Positions 10,359 through 20,552 of a stretch of DNA of 60,581 bases are shown here, piece after piece. The position numbers and the translations under genes were made by a program. The notes below the pieces were generated by a model. That model was not told where the DNA came from. It worked only from the letters and a program-made list of their open reading frames with translations, and searched no databases. Position 1 is the stretch's first letter, and every line of letters begins with the position of its first letter. Source of the stretch: a virus; the IMG/VR virus record IMGVR_UViG_3300008111_000077, positions 1 through 60,581 of that record. One strand, written 5' to 3'.

Positions 10359-12151
10359 TGACAGTAGATCCATCAACAAGAATAATAGAATCAACGCAGA
10401 GATATAAATCGGCACCAAAAGTTGATCAATTTATAAATGTACCGTTCGCTCAAACTTCAAAAGACTTAATCGAATATGATAGAAGTGTTGATTTGAGTTT
10501 GGCAACTGTTTTTGATGAAGAAAGACAAGCGTCCACAATATTCAGACCTGTTACCAAATTTACGGTTTTATTTGAAAACGCTTATACTGGGTCAACAAAA
10601 TATGTTCCATATAGAGATAATCTATATTATACAAATGAACTAAATAACGCTATTCTATATTACCCATCAGGAAATTTTGGACCAAACCCATCAACAGTCC
10701 AAACAGTTCAGTGGACAGGATTTCCACAATATTATGAATTCGATTTTATACGAACAGATAATGATGTAATTGGTTATACTCAACCACCAAATAATCATTT
10801 AGATTTTAAAAACGTAAGTGCAACAACTTACAATTGGAGTCACTATTTAAGTTATGCTTTTATAAATGATTATAATAAAAATTTATTTGCCGTTGAACCT
10901 AATTCTCAAATTAATTGGTCTTGGGTTGCTTCAGATGGTTTACCATACTATATAATGGTGGGTAACGATTTGAATGGGTTGAATATTACATTTAAGTGTC
11001 CTGTAGAACATGGTTTACAAGTAGGAGAGTTTGTTTTATTATCAACAAACTATAACGGAACTGAAATGTTTCAGGTATCAAGTTTGGGGGACACTGGAGA
11101 TGGATCGGACGCATTTATTTTCAACATTAAAAATATTGGTTATACAGGAACAACATTCCAAACAAATTCACAAGGGACTTTCAAAAGAGTTATAAATGCC
11201 GCAAATTCGGGAGATACTGTTAGTGAATATTATATAAGAAAACACAGAATATTAACAAATCAAGAATGTTCTGTCTTAGTAAATGCAGGGTTTGAAAGAA
11301 ATATTTATGGAGATAAAAGAAAATGTGAAATAAAAGTTTTAACACCAAATAACAAAGCTAGAGTGTCAACAAAAGAAGGTAATAGATCGTATACCCTTTC
11401 ATTTAATTGTGATGTTGATATACAACCATTGAGAGATAACCAAGGAAGACCCTTAAGTGAATTATTTTTTACGTCAATTTGGAGAGGTTATTTTGGATGG
11501 ACTAAAGATCTAAAACAAGGGTGGTACTTTAACACCTTCTTAGAGAATAAAAAACCTCAATCATGGTGGGATGACAATAATGTTAACTCAAATGTTATTG
11601 TTAATCAAAATAGTTATGTTTCATTGTTAGGATCAGGACCTTTCTTTTATAATGATTTTTTACAGTCTGGTGACACTATAGATGGTGATTATTGTGAGTG
11701 GAATAATTACGAACAATTAGAAAGAGTTATTTCTTTGTATCAACATAAAATAAAATATAACCCATTATGGTTCACACTTTATAATGATTTCTTACCCACA
11801 AATCAGCCAGGTTATTTTTATCAACCACACAGTGCAATACAAATTGCGGCATTTTCAGATTACATTGAAGAGGGTGATTCATCAAATGTTGTTGGTATTC
11901 CTGATTATGCTTATTACTCAACTATGGCGGCATTATTTAGATGGAGAGATAAATATCCTTATGGTTTTATTGATACTGACGGTATTGGTGTTGATTATCC
12001 GTTCTTAAATAATGCTCATTATCCTTATAAAAATACAATTTTTAGAATTACTCCTGAATTATATAATATACCAAATGATTATGCAATTTCAGGTTCGGTT
12101 CCATTGAACATAACAACAATAGCAGAACCAACTACAGATGAATGCGAATAG
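10355..12151 (+). CDS. Virion structural protein (unknown, 598 aa)
   Basis: 598 residues starting at an ATGATG that overlaps the stop of the previous gene, which suggests translational coupling. The composition is typical of phage baseplate or tail proteins: rich in Tyr, Asn, Phe and Thr, with no signal peptide or membrane helix. The N-terminus (KVDQFINVPFAQTSKDL) resembles the start of the next gene (LEQFVNIPINMQWDF) and the INVNLEQDW segment of the giant protein before it, so these three may share an N-terminal assembly element. The function is inferred from context. Confidence 0.65.
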   Translation: MMTVDPSTRIIESTQRYKSAPKVDQFINVPFAQTSKDLIEYDRSVDLSLATVFDEERQASTIFRPVTKFTVLFENAYTGSTKYVPYRDNLYYTNELNNAILYYPSGNFGPNPSTVQTVQWTGFPQYYEFDFIRTDNDVIGYTQPPNNHLDFKNVSATTYNWSHYLSYAFINDYNKNLFAVEPNSQINWSWVASDGLPYYIMVGNDLNGLNITFKCPVEHGLQVGEFVLLSTNYNGTEMFQVSSLGDTGDGSDAFIFNIKNIGYTGTTFQTNSQGTFKRVINAANSGDTVSEYYIRKHRILTNQECSVLVNAGFERNIYGDKRKCEIKVLTPNNKARVSTKEGNRSYTLSFNCDVDIQPLRDNQGRPLSELFFTSIWRGYFGWTKDLKQGWYFNTFLENKKPQSWWDDNNVNSNVIVNQNSYVSLLGSGPFFYNDFLQSGDTIDGDYCEWNNYEQLERVISLYQHKIKYNPLWFTLYNDFLPTNQPGYFYQPHSAIQIAAFSDYIEEGDSSNVVGIPDYAYYSTMAALFRWRDKYPYGFIDTDGIGVDYPFLNNAHYPYKNTIFRITPELYNIPNDYAISGSVPLNITTIAEPTTDECE

Positions 12152-12941
12152 AATAAAAATTTTAAAAACCGAACTTGAACAATTTGTTAATATACCAATT
12201 AACATGCAATGGGATTTTATGGGTAAAGATGATGCGATTGATGAATACGAAGTGAGTGTAATTGATCAAGTTATAGGACCTGCGGCGGATTTTGAAATTG
12301 CAAGGTTTCCACATAATATATTTCAGAATCAAGATACAGCAATTAATTATGAATTTTATTTTTATGATGATTCACAACCAATAACAGCAAACACTGTTGG
12401 TAACTGGAATATTTCATATTTAAATAACGGATTCACCGCGGAAGAAATTTACTACTATTCAAAACCGTTTACTAAATCGTTTTTTAAGTTGGATTTTTAT
12501 GATACTGCAGATGAAAGAGATCAACAAATCTATCTATCTGTAATTTTACCTGTTCAACAAGGATTAACACAAACAGTTGTTATATCTCCTTTAGTCCCAC
12601 CAGTTGAAATTAAAAAACCAAAAATGGTTTTAGATTATTTAGGTGATAAAGAAGGATTTTTTATTTATTGGTTAAGAAGTAGAGATTTTATAGATGTCGA
12701 TACTTTTTATGTGACTGCAAAATTTTTTGATGCTAGGTTAGGTTTTTTTAAACAAATGACCAATACAAGACAAGATTTAATAACACCAACCAAATTTACT
12801 TTTAATAATGCAGACTATTTCTATTATAGATATAGTTTGAATTACGCAACTAAAACTTACGAGGTATTCTCCACTTCAACAAACTTAAGAGTTGGGGACG
12901 GATTATCACCGATAAAATGGTATGAATATGTTAATCCATAA
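12138..12941 (+). CDS. Virion structural protein (unknown, 267 aa)
   Basis: 267 residues, overlapping the upstream gene by 14 bases. The N-terminal KTELEQFVNIPINMQWDFMG echoes the FINVPFAQTSKDLIEYD start of the upstream protein. The rest is aromatic-rich and predicted to be mostly beta, with a central VSPLVPP-type linker region. It is a member of the 4767-14116 transcription unit, whose products all look like structural tail or baseplate parts. No family is recognised. Confidence 0.6.
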   Translation: MNANRIKILKTELEQFVNIPINMQWDFMGKDDAIDEYEVSVIDQVIGPAADFEIARFPHNIFQNQDTAINYEFYFYDDSQPITANTVGNWNISYLNNGFTAEEIYYYSKPFTKSFFKLDFYDTADERDQQIYLSVILPVQQGLTQTVVISPLVPPVEIKKPKMVLDYLGDKEGFFIYWLRSRDFIDVDTFYVTAKFFDARLGFFKQMTNTRQDLITPTKFTFNNADYFYYRYSLNYATKTYEVFSTSTNLRVGDGLSPIKWYEYVNP

Positions 12942-14116
12942 TGGAATTACAACAATATAATTTCATAATTTCTCCTGAAAACATCAAGAGTGATTTAGTA
13001 TTTGTTCCTTATACAGGGGAGACAGATATAACGACAATCATAGACCCTTGTTGTTTAACAGCATTTACATTTAGTGCAGTAACAACAGGGACAACAGGTG
13101 TTTATTTACCAATGGAATATGTGTTATCAGGAAATACAGGTGGTACATCATTTTTAACGGGATTAACGGTTAATTTAATGTTTACAGAATCTACTGTGGA
13201 CATTGGGTATTACACGCCAACGGACGGTTTAATTTTACAACTTGACGTTTTAAATAATTTTATTGTAACAGCAAATACAATAAATCCTTACACTTTCACA
13301 TTTTATAATACTTCAGATTTAGAGTTAATAAAATTCTTACAATTAGTTACTTATACTTTAGATTGGGGTGATGGATCAGCACCACAAGCAGTCTTAGGTA
13401 TTTCACCAATAACACATACATATCCTGTTAGTCAAACATCTTATACAATAACACTTACGGCAAACTCACCATGGGGTATTTCAAAAGTTCAAAAAGATAT
13501 TATTGTACCTTACACAAATGCAACAATACCAAATCCAAACGGATCAATAACGTTTTATCCTGCGGGAGGTAGTTGGTCGGCAACACCTATAAGTTATGAT
13601 TATATTTTTACAGGTGACTCAAACACAAACATAATTGATTATTATTCCTACAATTATACATCAGTTCCATTTCCAATAACAGGTTTAACCTTATCTTCTG
13701 TTAACGACTTAGCACAATTTGGACCTAAAACAAATTTATATGATGGTAAATTTAAATTAGGAGTTCAGGTTACAGGAACAACAGGGGCTATTGGAACATT
13801 TTGGGGACCTGATCCGAGTAATTCTTATACAGCATATACCATAAATGGTATGACTTATTTGGACTACGAAGATTATACCATTTATGTTACAGATTCTTAT
13901 GGTTTAGTTCCTGGTGATATTGTTTTAACGGCATTAACAAAAAATGAGGCTTTATTAAATGTTATAGATCAACCTGAAATCATTACTAATGTTTTTGTTG
14001 AGAGAGGTAAATACACACCATTGGAAAATATACAAAGAATTGGGGAAGTTGATAATGTAGGAGACTTAGAAAAATACGGATACAAATATTTCAACATTGA
14101 AAAAGTATCAACATAA
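12941..14116 (+). CDS. Virion structural protein with PKD-like domain
   Basis: 391 residues, start coupled to the previous stop by TAATG. Residues about 140-190 carry a PKD-type immunoglobulin-like fold, with the LDWGDGSAP signature followed by ITHTYPVSQTSYTITLTA. PKD and other Ig-like domains are common on surface-exposed phage structural proteins, where they bind weakly to carbohydrates or stabilise the particle. The C-terminus (ENIQRIGEVDNVGDLEKYGY) is a short, non-Ig tail. It is the last gene before a TATTTAT motif. Confidence 0.65.
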   Translation: MELQQYNFIISPENIKSDLVFVPYTGETDITTIIDPCCLTAFTFSAVTTGTTGVYLPMEYVLSGNTGGTSFLTGLTVNLMFTESTVDIGYYTPTDGLILQLDVLNNFIVTANTINPYTFTFYNTSDLELIKFLQLVTYTLDWGDGSAPQAVLGISPITHTYPVSQTSYTITLTANSPWGISKVQKDIIVPYTNATIPNPNGSITFYPAGGSWSATPISYDYIFTGDSNTNIIDYYSYNYTSVPFPITGLTLSSVNDLAQFGPKTNLYDGKFKLGVQVTGTTGAIGTFWGPDPSNSYTAYTINGMTYLDYEDYTIYVTDSYGLVPGDIVLTALTKNEALLNVIDQPEIITNVFVERGKYTPLENIQRIGEVDNVGDLEKYGYKYFNIEKVST

Positions 14117-14117
14117 C

Positions 14118-14124
14118 TATTTAT
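14118..14124 (+). promoter_or_regulatory. TATTTAT late-promoter-like motif
   Basis: TATTTATA begins 2 bases after the stop of the PKD protein and ends 19 bases before the ATG at 14144. The spacer is an almost pure A/G tract. Confidence 0.4.
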
Positions 14125-14143
14125 AAAAAAAAAGAAAAAACAA

Positions 14144-15049
14144 ATGGCTACAGGTAATTACGGAACTATTAGACCAGCGGATGTCAGTCCTGAAGACGTG
14201 GAAATCGTTATGGTTTATACACCATCAAGAGATGACACACAAAACTTCATTTTAACAACATTAAATGCTCAAGATGTCTTAAGACCATACTTCAATAATA
14301 ATGCAACAGGAGGAAATACTGTTGAAGTTTTAGGTGGGTTGTATAGTTTAAAACTACCTGCCGATCAGTTCACAAGTTTGGGAATTTATACTTTAATGAT
14401 TAGACCCGCACAAATTAGAACGACTATCACAGATTGTGGTGTTTTATCTGCTCTACCAAATGTTAAAGGAATAGTAATTGATTTGAATAATGTACCAACA
14501 GAATATAGAAATAAATTTGTTAATCAAGGACTTGTAGGATTTAGAGTGGAATATTTGAATCCCGATGGAACAAAAATTCCTAACTTCTTTAGAATAATAA
14601 CATCTTCATTCTACTGTGAACCAGTCATTCAAAACTTAACTAACACAATTCAAAAATCTATTAGATATAGATATGTTGAAGGTGCAACAAATCTTTTATT
14701 TTGTACACTTTCACCATCTTCATCACCAACAAACAAACCAAGTGCAACTCCGTATATCGGACAACCTAACCAAAGTATTATAATAAGTAATACTTACTTC
14801 AATCCAATATCAACAGAGATTGAAATAGTAGATCAAGATATTTCAACTTTAGCGATAGCACTTTACGGTAACCAAACTAAATCTATTGAGGACGGTATTT
14901 ACACTATTTACGACGCTGACAATAACATCTACCAACAATACAACTTGTATGAAATTAAAGATCAGTTTAATACTCTTCTTTATGAAGTTAGACAAAATCG
15001 TAATGAAAATATCGATTTCTCTAAAGCTTTTAATAATATTGTTGCTTAA
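14144..15049 (+). CDS. Virion structural protein (unknown, 301 aa)
   Basis: 301 residues, soluble, with no recognised domain. The start follows an A-rich tract and has no Shine-Dalgarno, as usual in Bacteroidetes systems. The body includes a SPSSSPTNKPSATP low-complexity linker at about 190-205, then a C-terminal region (ALYGNQTKSIEDGIYTIYD). It is coupled by TAATG to the following gene, whose product looks like a baseplate protein. Probably a wedge or connector component, inferred from position. Confidence 0.6.
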   Translation: MATGNYGTIRPADVSPEDVEIVMVYTPSRDDTQNFILTTLNAQDVLRPYFNNNATGGNTVEVLGGLYSLKLPADQFTSLGIYTLMIRPAQIRTTITDCGVLSALPNVKGIVIDLNNVPTEYRNKFVNQGLVGFRVEYLNPDGTKIPNFFRIITSSFYCEPVIQNLTNTIQKSIRYRYVEGATNLLFCTLSPSSSPTNKPSATPYIGQPNQSIIISNTYFNPISTEIEIVDQDISTLAIALYGNQTKSIEDGIYTIYDADNNIYQQYNLYEIKDQFNTLLYEVRQNRNENIDFSKAFNNIVA

Positions 15050-18036
15050 TGGCCACACAGAAGTTTACTTGTCCACCTCAAAGTAGTGCCGCCAATGAAT
15101 TCTCAAATAATTTGGTTGGAGTTCAGTTAGTCACTGGAGGAGGGTTAACGCAAGCAAATTTTAACTTCACAACAAACATATCCGAAAAACAGAATAGAAC
15201 GTTTAATATTGGTACGTTTTCAGATCCAATAAATCTTGAGAGTATAAATATTGATAATAATATTGAAGCCGCTGAGATTTTAGCTAACAACTATAGAGTT
15301 TACCCAAATTATGATTTATCTCAAGTAACAAACTTTACCCAATATGGTTCTTTAGTAAAAAGATTTTCAGTTTCAATAACTAAGATAATCAACTTTTATC
15401 CTGCAGGATTAGAGGTTTCACCAAATACAAATAAGTTTATAACTCAAGAAACGGCATTTAATATAACTTACGATGCGGTAGAGGACGACACAACTTTCGA
15501 AGTTTCAGTATCATCTATTAGAAATCCATTTGACATAGATTACACCGTTAATGCTGAAACTAATATGTTGTTTAATGAGATGGAAGTTTCACCTCTGAGG
15601 AATATGAAATTGGAGTATAAAAAATACGCCTTAGTTGTCAACGGCAATGAATATCCTGTAAATTATTTGTACCCTACGACAAGTAATTCATCTACATTAA
15701 AATTAATTGTTGATGGAAACCCATTCAACGGGAATTCAATATCTTACGATTATATTGTTATAAGACCAAATAACTATGAAGTTAATAAAGTATTTAATCT
15801 GAAGTTTGATCCTGTTGAGAATTTTTTATTAAATAGAAATATTAATCCTCCATATACCGCAACTTTTACAGTACCAAGAGAACAAGAAGATGGAACATTT
15901 AAGATAACAACAGAACTTGCCACATTCCCAAAATCAGGACTTTGGAACTTAGATATTGAATCACAAACATTTGATAACTACCTAACACAAATTAACGATT
16001 TTGCAATAAATCTTGATTCATATAACACGAATTTAGTTTCAAGATTTTTAACGACAGGTGCTCTGAAAGAGTTTGATACACCTGATCATAAATTTGAAAA
16101 ACTTTTACAGATTTATGGTAGAAGTTTTGACGAAACTAAAGCATTCATTTCGGCGTTAGGTAATATTAATAGTGTTCACTATACTGTTAAAAATGATATA
16201 CCGTCACAACTTTTGAAAAATTTGGCACAAACATTAGGTTGGGTAACAAACTTTTCACCTATATCGAATGAAGAATTGTTACAGGCAGTTTTTACAACAC
16301 AACCAAATACTTTTCCTGGTTTACAAATAGGACCAACGCCTGAGGAAATTAATTATCAATTTTACAGAAACTTAATTATAAATTCTGCGTGGTTATTTAA
16401 ATCAAAAGGAACAAGAAAATCTATTGAGTGTCTCTTGAGGATGGTTGGAGCTCCTGAGGCTTTAATTGATTTTAACGAACACATTTATGTTGCTGATCAA
16501 AGAATTAACATGAGTGAGTTTAATAAACAGTACTTACAATTATCGGGAGGAACTTTCCTACAAGAATATCCTGTATTAGAAACTAACAACACATACTCAA
16601 TACAAGGTATTCAGTACACTGGTTTTACAACAACATTTGCAAATGCAACAGTTTTAACTACAAGAGAAGATTATCCTGTTGATGAATTTGGATGTCCTAA
16701 AATGCCAACACCAACGGAGGAATACTTTTTTCAAATTGGAGGAGGATGGTTCGAATCAACACCTCAACACAGGATGCCAGAATTTGTAATCCCAACAAAT
16801 CAAGTATTCATAGGCGATAATCCTAATTTCCAAACTCAACTTTTACCTTTCAACTATGGAGAGGAATATCTACAACTGTACAGACATTTCCCATATATGA
16901 ATTTGGGGTATAAGATTAGAAAAGTCCAAGATAATAAGAAAAGTTGGAGTGATACCTCACCAACACAACGAGTAAGTTCAGATGGTGGATTTAATGCTTA
17001 TTATGAAGTCGGTGAAGAATGTTTAACATTGAATGTAAAAAATGTTGACATTATGATGAATCCCGCACAAGGTTTGGTTTATGATGTTTGGACAATGTCT
17101 AGACAATATAATTACCCAATACCTGAACAAGGTTTATTCTACACTCCTGACACACCTTGTAGTGTACCAAATCCTTACCCAAGATATGGTGGAATAGATT
17201 GGACAACAATTATCCCAAAACCAAAACAAAAAACTTTCTTTGAATTTGCTCAAACATTTTGGAGAAATATGGTTAACACTAGAAACCGACAATTTATTAC
17301 CGATGGTAAAACTGGAGGTTACCCAACACTACAATCAATATATTGGAAATACTTAGAATCTCAGACACAAGCAGGAATACCAAATGATAATTTTACATAC
17401 CAAACTATGATAGATTATATTAATGGTATGGGTGACTATTGGATTAGAATGGTTGAACAAATGGTCCCTGCAACTACAATATGGAACACAGGAGTTAGAT
17501 TAGAAAATTCAATATTTCATAGACAAAAATTTGTATGGAGAAGACAAGAAGGCTGTAAAATCGTTCCTGTTCCTTGTAAACCTTGTTCTTTGGCAACACA
17601 ATTATTTGTATACGATTGCCCTGTACAACAAGTGGTTTGTGGACTTTATCCTTGGAATAGTGACCCTACAATAACATCTATGGGTGCAGTCTTGAATGAT
17701 ACTTTAGATACTTTTTATAGCCAAAATTCATTAAACCCAACCGATTGTTTACAGAATTCAATTGTAACAACTTGGAATGTAGATTTGAGGGTAAATGGAT
17801 TTGTATTGGTAATATCACCTTTCTACACAGGTATTGGACCATTCAATATCCCAACTAATTCAGAATGGGTTGACGCTTTGAGTAGTACATTAAATAATTT
17901 ACTAACCTCAGGGTATAGTTATAATATTGATGAGGATAACGAACAAATAACAGTCTTTAACAATAATTGTCAACCTAATTTTGATGACTTTCAAATAAAC
18001 ATAGGACTTGAGTTCGAAATATATTGTAACGAATAA
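15049..18036 (+). CDS. Baseplate/tail-tip structural protein, P2 gpI-like central region (995 aa)
   Basis: 995 residues. The central part (about 310-480) has helices of the type seen in phage tail protein I and related baseplate proteins: HKFEKLLQIYGRSFDETKAF, then NLAQTLGWV and a WLFKSKGTRKSIECLLRMVG segment. T4 gp7 and its analogues combine such a region with wedge contacts. The last about 100 residues (DALSSTLNNLL to the terminal LEFEIYCNE) form a small domain that recurs at the C-terminus of the next protein. The KIVPVPCKPC Cys cluster precedes it. The start overlaps the upstream stop by one base. Confidence 0.65.
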   Translation: MATQKFTCPPQSSAANEFSNNLVGVQLVTGGGLTQANFNFTTNISEKQNRTFNIGTFSDPINLESINIDNNIEAAEILANNYRVYPNYDLSQVTNFTQYGSLVKRFSVSITKIINFYPAGLEVSPNTNKFITQETAFNITYDAVEDDTTFEVSVSSIRNPFDIDYTVNAETNMLFNEMEVSPLRNMKLEYKKYALVVNGNEYPVNYLYPTTSNSSTLKLIVDGNPFNGNSISYDYIVIRPNNYEVNKVFNLKFDPVENFLLNRNINPPYTATFTVPREQEDGTFKITTELATFPKSGLWNLDIESQTFDNYLTQINDFAINLDSYNTNLVSRFLTTGALKEFDTPDHKFEKLLQIYGRSFDETKAFISALGNINSVHYTVKNDIPSQLLKNLAQTLGWVTNFSPISNEELLQAVFTTQPNTFPGLQIGPTPEEINYQFYRNLIINSAWLFKSKGTRKSIECLLRMVGAPEALIDFNEHIYVADQRINMSEFNKQYLQLSGGTFLQEYPVLETNNTYSIQGIQYTGFTTTFANATVLTTREDYPVDEFGCPKMPTPTEEYFFQIGGGWFESTPQHRMPEFVIPTNQVFIGDNPNFQTQLLPFNYGEEYLQLYRHFPYMNLGYKIRKVQDNKKSWSDTSPTQRVSSDGGFNAYYEVGEECLTLNVKNVDIMMNPAQGLVYDVWTMSRQYNYPIPEQGLFYTPDTPCSVPNPYPRYGGIDWTTIIPKPKQKTFFEFAQTFWRNMVNTRNRQFITDGKTGGYPTLQSIYWKYLESQTQAGIPNDNFTYQTMIDYINGMGDYWIRMVEQMVPATTIWNTGVRLENSIFHRQKFVWRRQEGCKIVPVPCKPCSLATQLFVYDCPVQQVVCGLYPWNSDPTITSMGAVLNDTLDTFYSQNSLNPTDCLQNSIVTTWNVDLRVNGFVLVISPFYTGIGPFNIPTNSEWVDALSSTLNNLLTSGYSYNIDEDNEQITVFNNNCQPNFDDFQINIGLEFEIYCNE

Positions 18037-20234
18037 TGAGTATTTTAATTTATAATTATAGTGTAACGGGGGATTGTAGTAATACAGGTAGCGGTGCGGT
18101 TTCGTTTGATATAACTGGAAGTACACCAACAGTATCTCCTTTTAGTATTTCAGATGCAACAGGTCAAGGATTATTACCACTTTCTGCAGCAACAAATACA
18201 TACTCAGTAACTGGCCTTACAGGAGGCACATATTATGCTCAACTTACAGATTCTAGTACAGAAAAAGAAGTTTTAAACATTTATATTTCAACAGGCACTA
18301 CAGCAACTATTGATTCGTCCAATACCACTTGTGGACAGAATAATGGAACCATAACAGGTTTCACGTCTGGCGTCTATGGACTTGTTTCTTTTAATTTATA
18401 TGATATAAGTAATAATTTAATTTCAGGTGTAACAACATCTAATTCTTATTATGAATTCACATCTCTTTCGGCCGGTACATATTACATTGTTGCAAACGAT
18501 GGTGGTGGATGTACAGGAATAACCGCATCTGTAATATTAAATCCTTCATCAGGTTTAACATATGGTGCATATGTTGTTGATGATGCTAGTTGTTTAGGTT
18601 CAGGTAGTGGTAAAATTTTCTTAACAGGGTTAACACCACCATTGTCGGCATACACAATAACTTGGAGTCCTAACGCTTTAGGGCAAACAGGATCAACAAT
18701 AACAGGACTAACATCTGGATCTTATGTTGCTACTGTTACTAATTCAGTAGGATGTACGTTAAGTCAGTCATTTACTGTAAACACTATTCCGCCATTAACA
18801 TCAGGTGGTTTTATTGTGGTATCACAACCTTCTTGTTTTGCCAATGATGGTGAAGTGGAGTTTATTGTTGTTGGTGGTACTGCACCATATTTTTTTAGTG
18901 GATCATCAGGTCAAGTTGAAATAACATTTGATACTTCCGTAACTTTTACGGGACTATCTTCAGGATTATACTCATTTTTTGTGACAGATTCAGGTTTATG
19001 TACAATTTATGATTCTGTAAGTTTAATAACACCAAACTCTTTTAGTACTGTTGCAGTAACAACAACTAACTCAACTTGTTCTGTAAATGATGGTAGTATT
19101 AATGTTTTAGTTGATGGAGGACTTAGTACTGCAACCAACTTACAAATTTCGGTATCTGGAACAACAGGTATAAGTCAAATAGGATTGTTTGGTAGTTCTA
19201 ATGAAACATTTAATGGTCTCGGAAGTGGAACATATATAGTAACAGTTGTATCTGCAGGTTGTACCTATACCGCATCAACAGTAATAAATTCTGTTAGTTT
19301 ATATAGTGCAACTACTGAAGTAACCGGAACTACATGTGGATTGAATAATGGGATTCTTGTTGTAAGTGCGTCAACAGGAGGAACTTTCCCATACACATAT
19401 TCATTAACAGGACCAAGTTACAACCCAAACACTACTACAAGCCAGTTCAACACGTTTACTAATTTAGCTAACGGAAATTACGTGTTAACAATACAAGATA
19501 CCTCATCACCACCTTGTATACAAACATATGCGGTTAATATACCATATAGTCAAAGTGTAAACTTTAATCTATATCCAAACCAACCTGTAAATGGTAATGA
19601 CGGATCTATAACTGCGTTTATCACAAGTGGTGAACCACCTTTCACTTTAACTTGGAGTGGAGGAACTATAGGACTTCAAACAGGAAGTACTGTTACAGGT
19701 CTTACTTCAGGTCCTTACAGTCTAACTGTAACTGATGCTAGTGGTTGTACACTAACAAAATACGCAACATTAACAGGTACTAAAAAATACACTAATTATT
19801 TATACTATAATGTTTGTGATAATACATTTACAGATAGTGGGTTAGTAACTAAAAGAACTATACGAGCAATGTATTTAGAAGGGTTCAATGACTTAACTAG
19901 TGGTGATACAAACTGTATTATAAATTCTGCAACTTTTACGATTGGTGCTGAAGTTGGTGGACAATCAGCAGAAACTATATTTTATACATCTTCTGGTTCT
20001 ACAGATTACCCAAATGATATACTATGGGCAGACGCAATATCGACAATACTTAACGACTTTGTTGGAATATCAGATGTTACTATAGACCTACCTTCAAATA
20101 GAATTATCATAAAAACAAACTGCGAAGAAATCACTAAAAACTGTGGTCCACAAACAATAAATCCATTACAAGATACTGAAATAAAAGTCAACTTATTGAT
20201 TGACTATGACATATCTTGTGTAAGTTGTAGTTAA
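18036..20234 (+). CDS. Virion adhesin with about seven SprB-type repeats
   Basis: 732 residues built from about seven tandem units of roughly 70-85 residues (to about residue 575). Each runs from a TC-x-x-N(D/N)G(S/T)I start through GGxxPYTxxW to LxSGxYxVTVTDxxGC. This is the SprB repeat pattern of Bacteroidetes gliding-motility adhesins. Examples of the ends are SGSYVATVTNSVGC, SGLYSFFVTDSGLC and SGPYSLTVTDASGC. After a short linker (KKYTNYLYYN), a C-terminal domain (WADAISTILNDF, then KVNLLIDYDISC) matches the end of the upstream protein. I infer a surface fibre or tip protein that contacts the host. It starts at a TAATG coupling. Confidence 0.8.
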   Translation: MSILIYNYSVTGDCSNTGSGAVSFDITGSTPTVSPFSISDATGQGLLPLSAATNTYSVTGLTGGTYYAQLTDSSTEKEVLNIYISTGTTATIDSSNTTCGQNNGTITGFTSGVYGLVSFNLYDISNNLISGVTTSNSYYEFTSLSAGTYYIVANDGGGCTGITASVILNPSSGLTYGAYVVDDASCLGSGSGKIFLTGLTPPLSAYTITWSPNALGQTGSTITGLTSGSYVATVTNSVGCTLSQSFTVNTIPPLTSGGFIVVSQPSCFANDGEVEFIVVGGTAPYFFSGSSGQVEITFDTSVTFTGLSSGLYSFFVTDSGLCTIYDSVSLITPNSFSTVAVTTTNSTCSVNDGSINVLVDGGLSTATNLQISVSGTTGISQIGLFGSSNETFNGLGSGTYIVTVVSAGCTYTASTVINSVSLYSATTEVTGTTCGLNNGILVVSASTGGTFPYTYSLTGPSYNPNTTTSQFNTFTNLANGNYVLTIQDTSSPPCIQTYAVNIPYSQSVNFNLYPNQPVNGNDGSITAFITSGEPPFTLTWSGGTIGLQTGSTVTGLTSGPYSLTVTDASGCTLTKYATLTGTKKYTNYLYYNVCDNTFTDSGLVTKRTIRAMYLEGFNDLTSGDTNCIINSATFTIGAEVGGQSAETIFYTSSGSTDYPNDILWADAISTILNDFVGISDVTIDLPSNRIIIKTNCEEITKNCGPQTINPLQDTEIKVNLLIDYDISCVSCS

Positions 20235-20531
20235 ATGCCCTCACAAGTTACAATAGTATCGGCAATAGGTATTACACCACCATTTAGTGGAACCGCTTGT
20301 GATGTCTATGGAAATCAATGTTCATATATAGGAAGTGGAACAACTTTTCCAATAACATTTACATTACCATCACAATTCAATACGGCTCCATCATTACAAT
20401 TAACATTACAAGATTCAATTGGATGTTTAGTGTCTGAAATAATTTATTGTTCAACCGAAGGATTACCAAAACAATTCCAAAATTTACAATATTACTTTTT
20501 TATGGATGGAACTCAGTTTAATTTTCAGTAA
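20235..20531 (+). CDS. Small virion-type protein, paralogue of the 30939 gene
   Basis: 98 residues, starting immediately after the adhesin stop (TAAATG). The N-terminus MPSQVTIVSAIGITPPF and the later spaced Cys pattern (CDVYGNQCSYI, then LQDSIGCLVSE) align along most of their length with the 73-residue minus-strand product at 30939-31160 (MPTQITITGLSGSSPF, CDTGYTTCIYI, SVDSNNCLVEE). The function is unknown. It is likely a small structural or fibre-associated subunit, judging from both contexts. Confidence 0.65.
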   Translation: MPSQVTIVSAIGITPPFSGTACDVYGNQCSYIGSGTTFPITFTLPSQFNTAPSLQLTLQDSIGCLVSEIIYCSTEGLPKQFQNLQYYFFMDGTQFNFQ

Positions 20532-20537
20532 CCAAAA

Positions 20538-20544
20538 TATTTAT
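20538..20544 (+). promoter_or_regulatory. TATTTAT late-promoter-like motif before the collagen-like fibre
   Basis: TATTTAT ends 8 bases before the ATG at 20553, a near-leaderless arrangement like that at 2368. Confidence 0.45.
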
Positions 20545-20552
20545 TATACGAT

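Noticed and set aside
14118-14125. T4-type late promoter TATAAATA read from the opposite strand
   Set aside because: The element keeps TATTTAT on the coding strand in both gene orientations, so the T4 sense is not supported.
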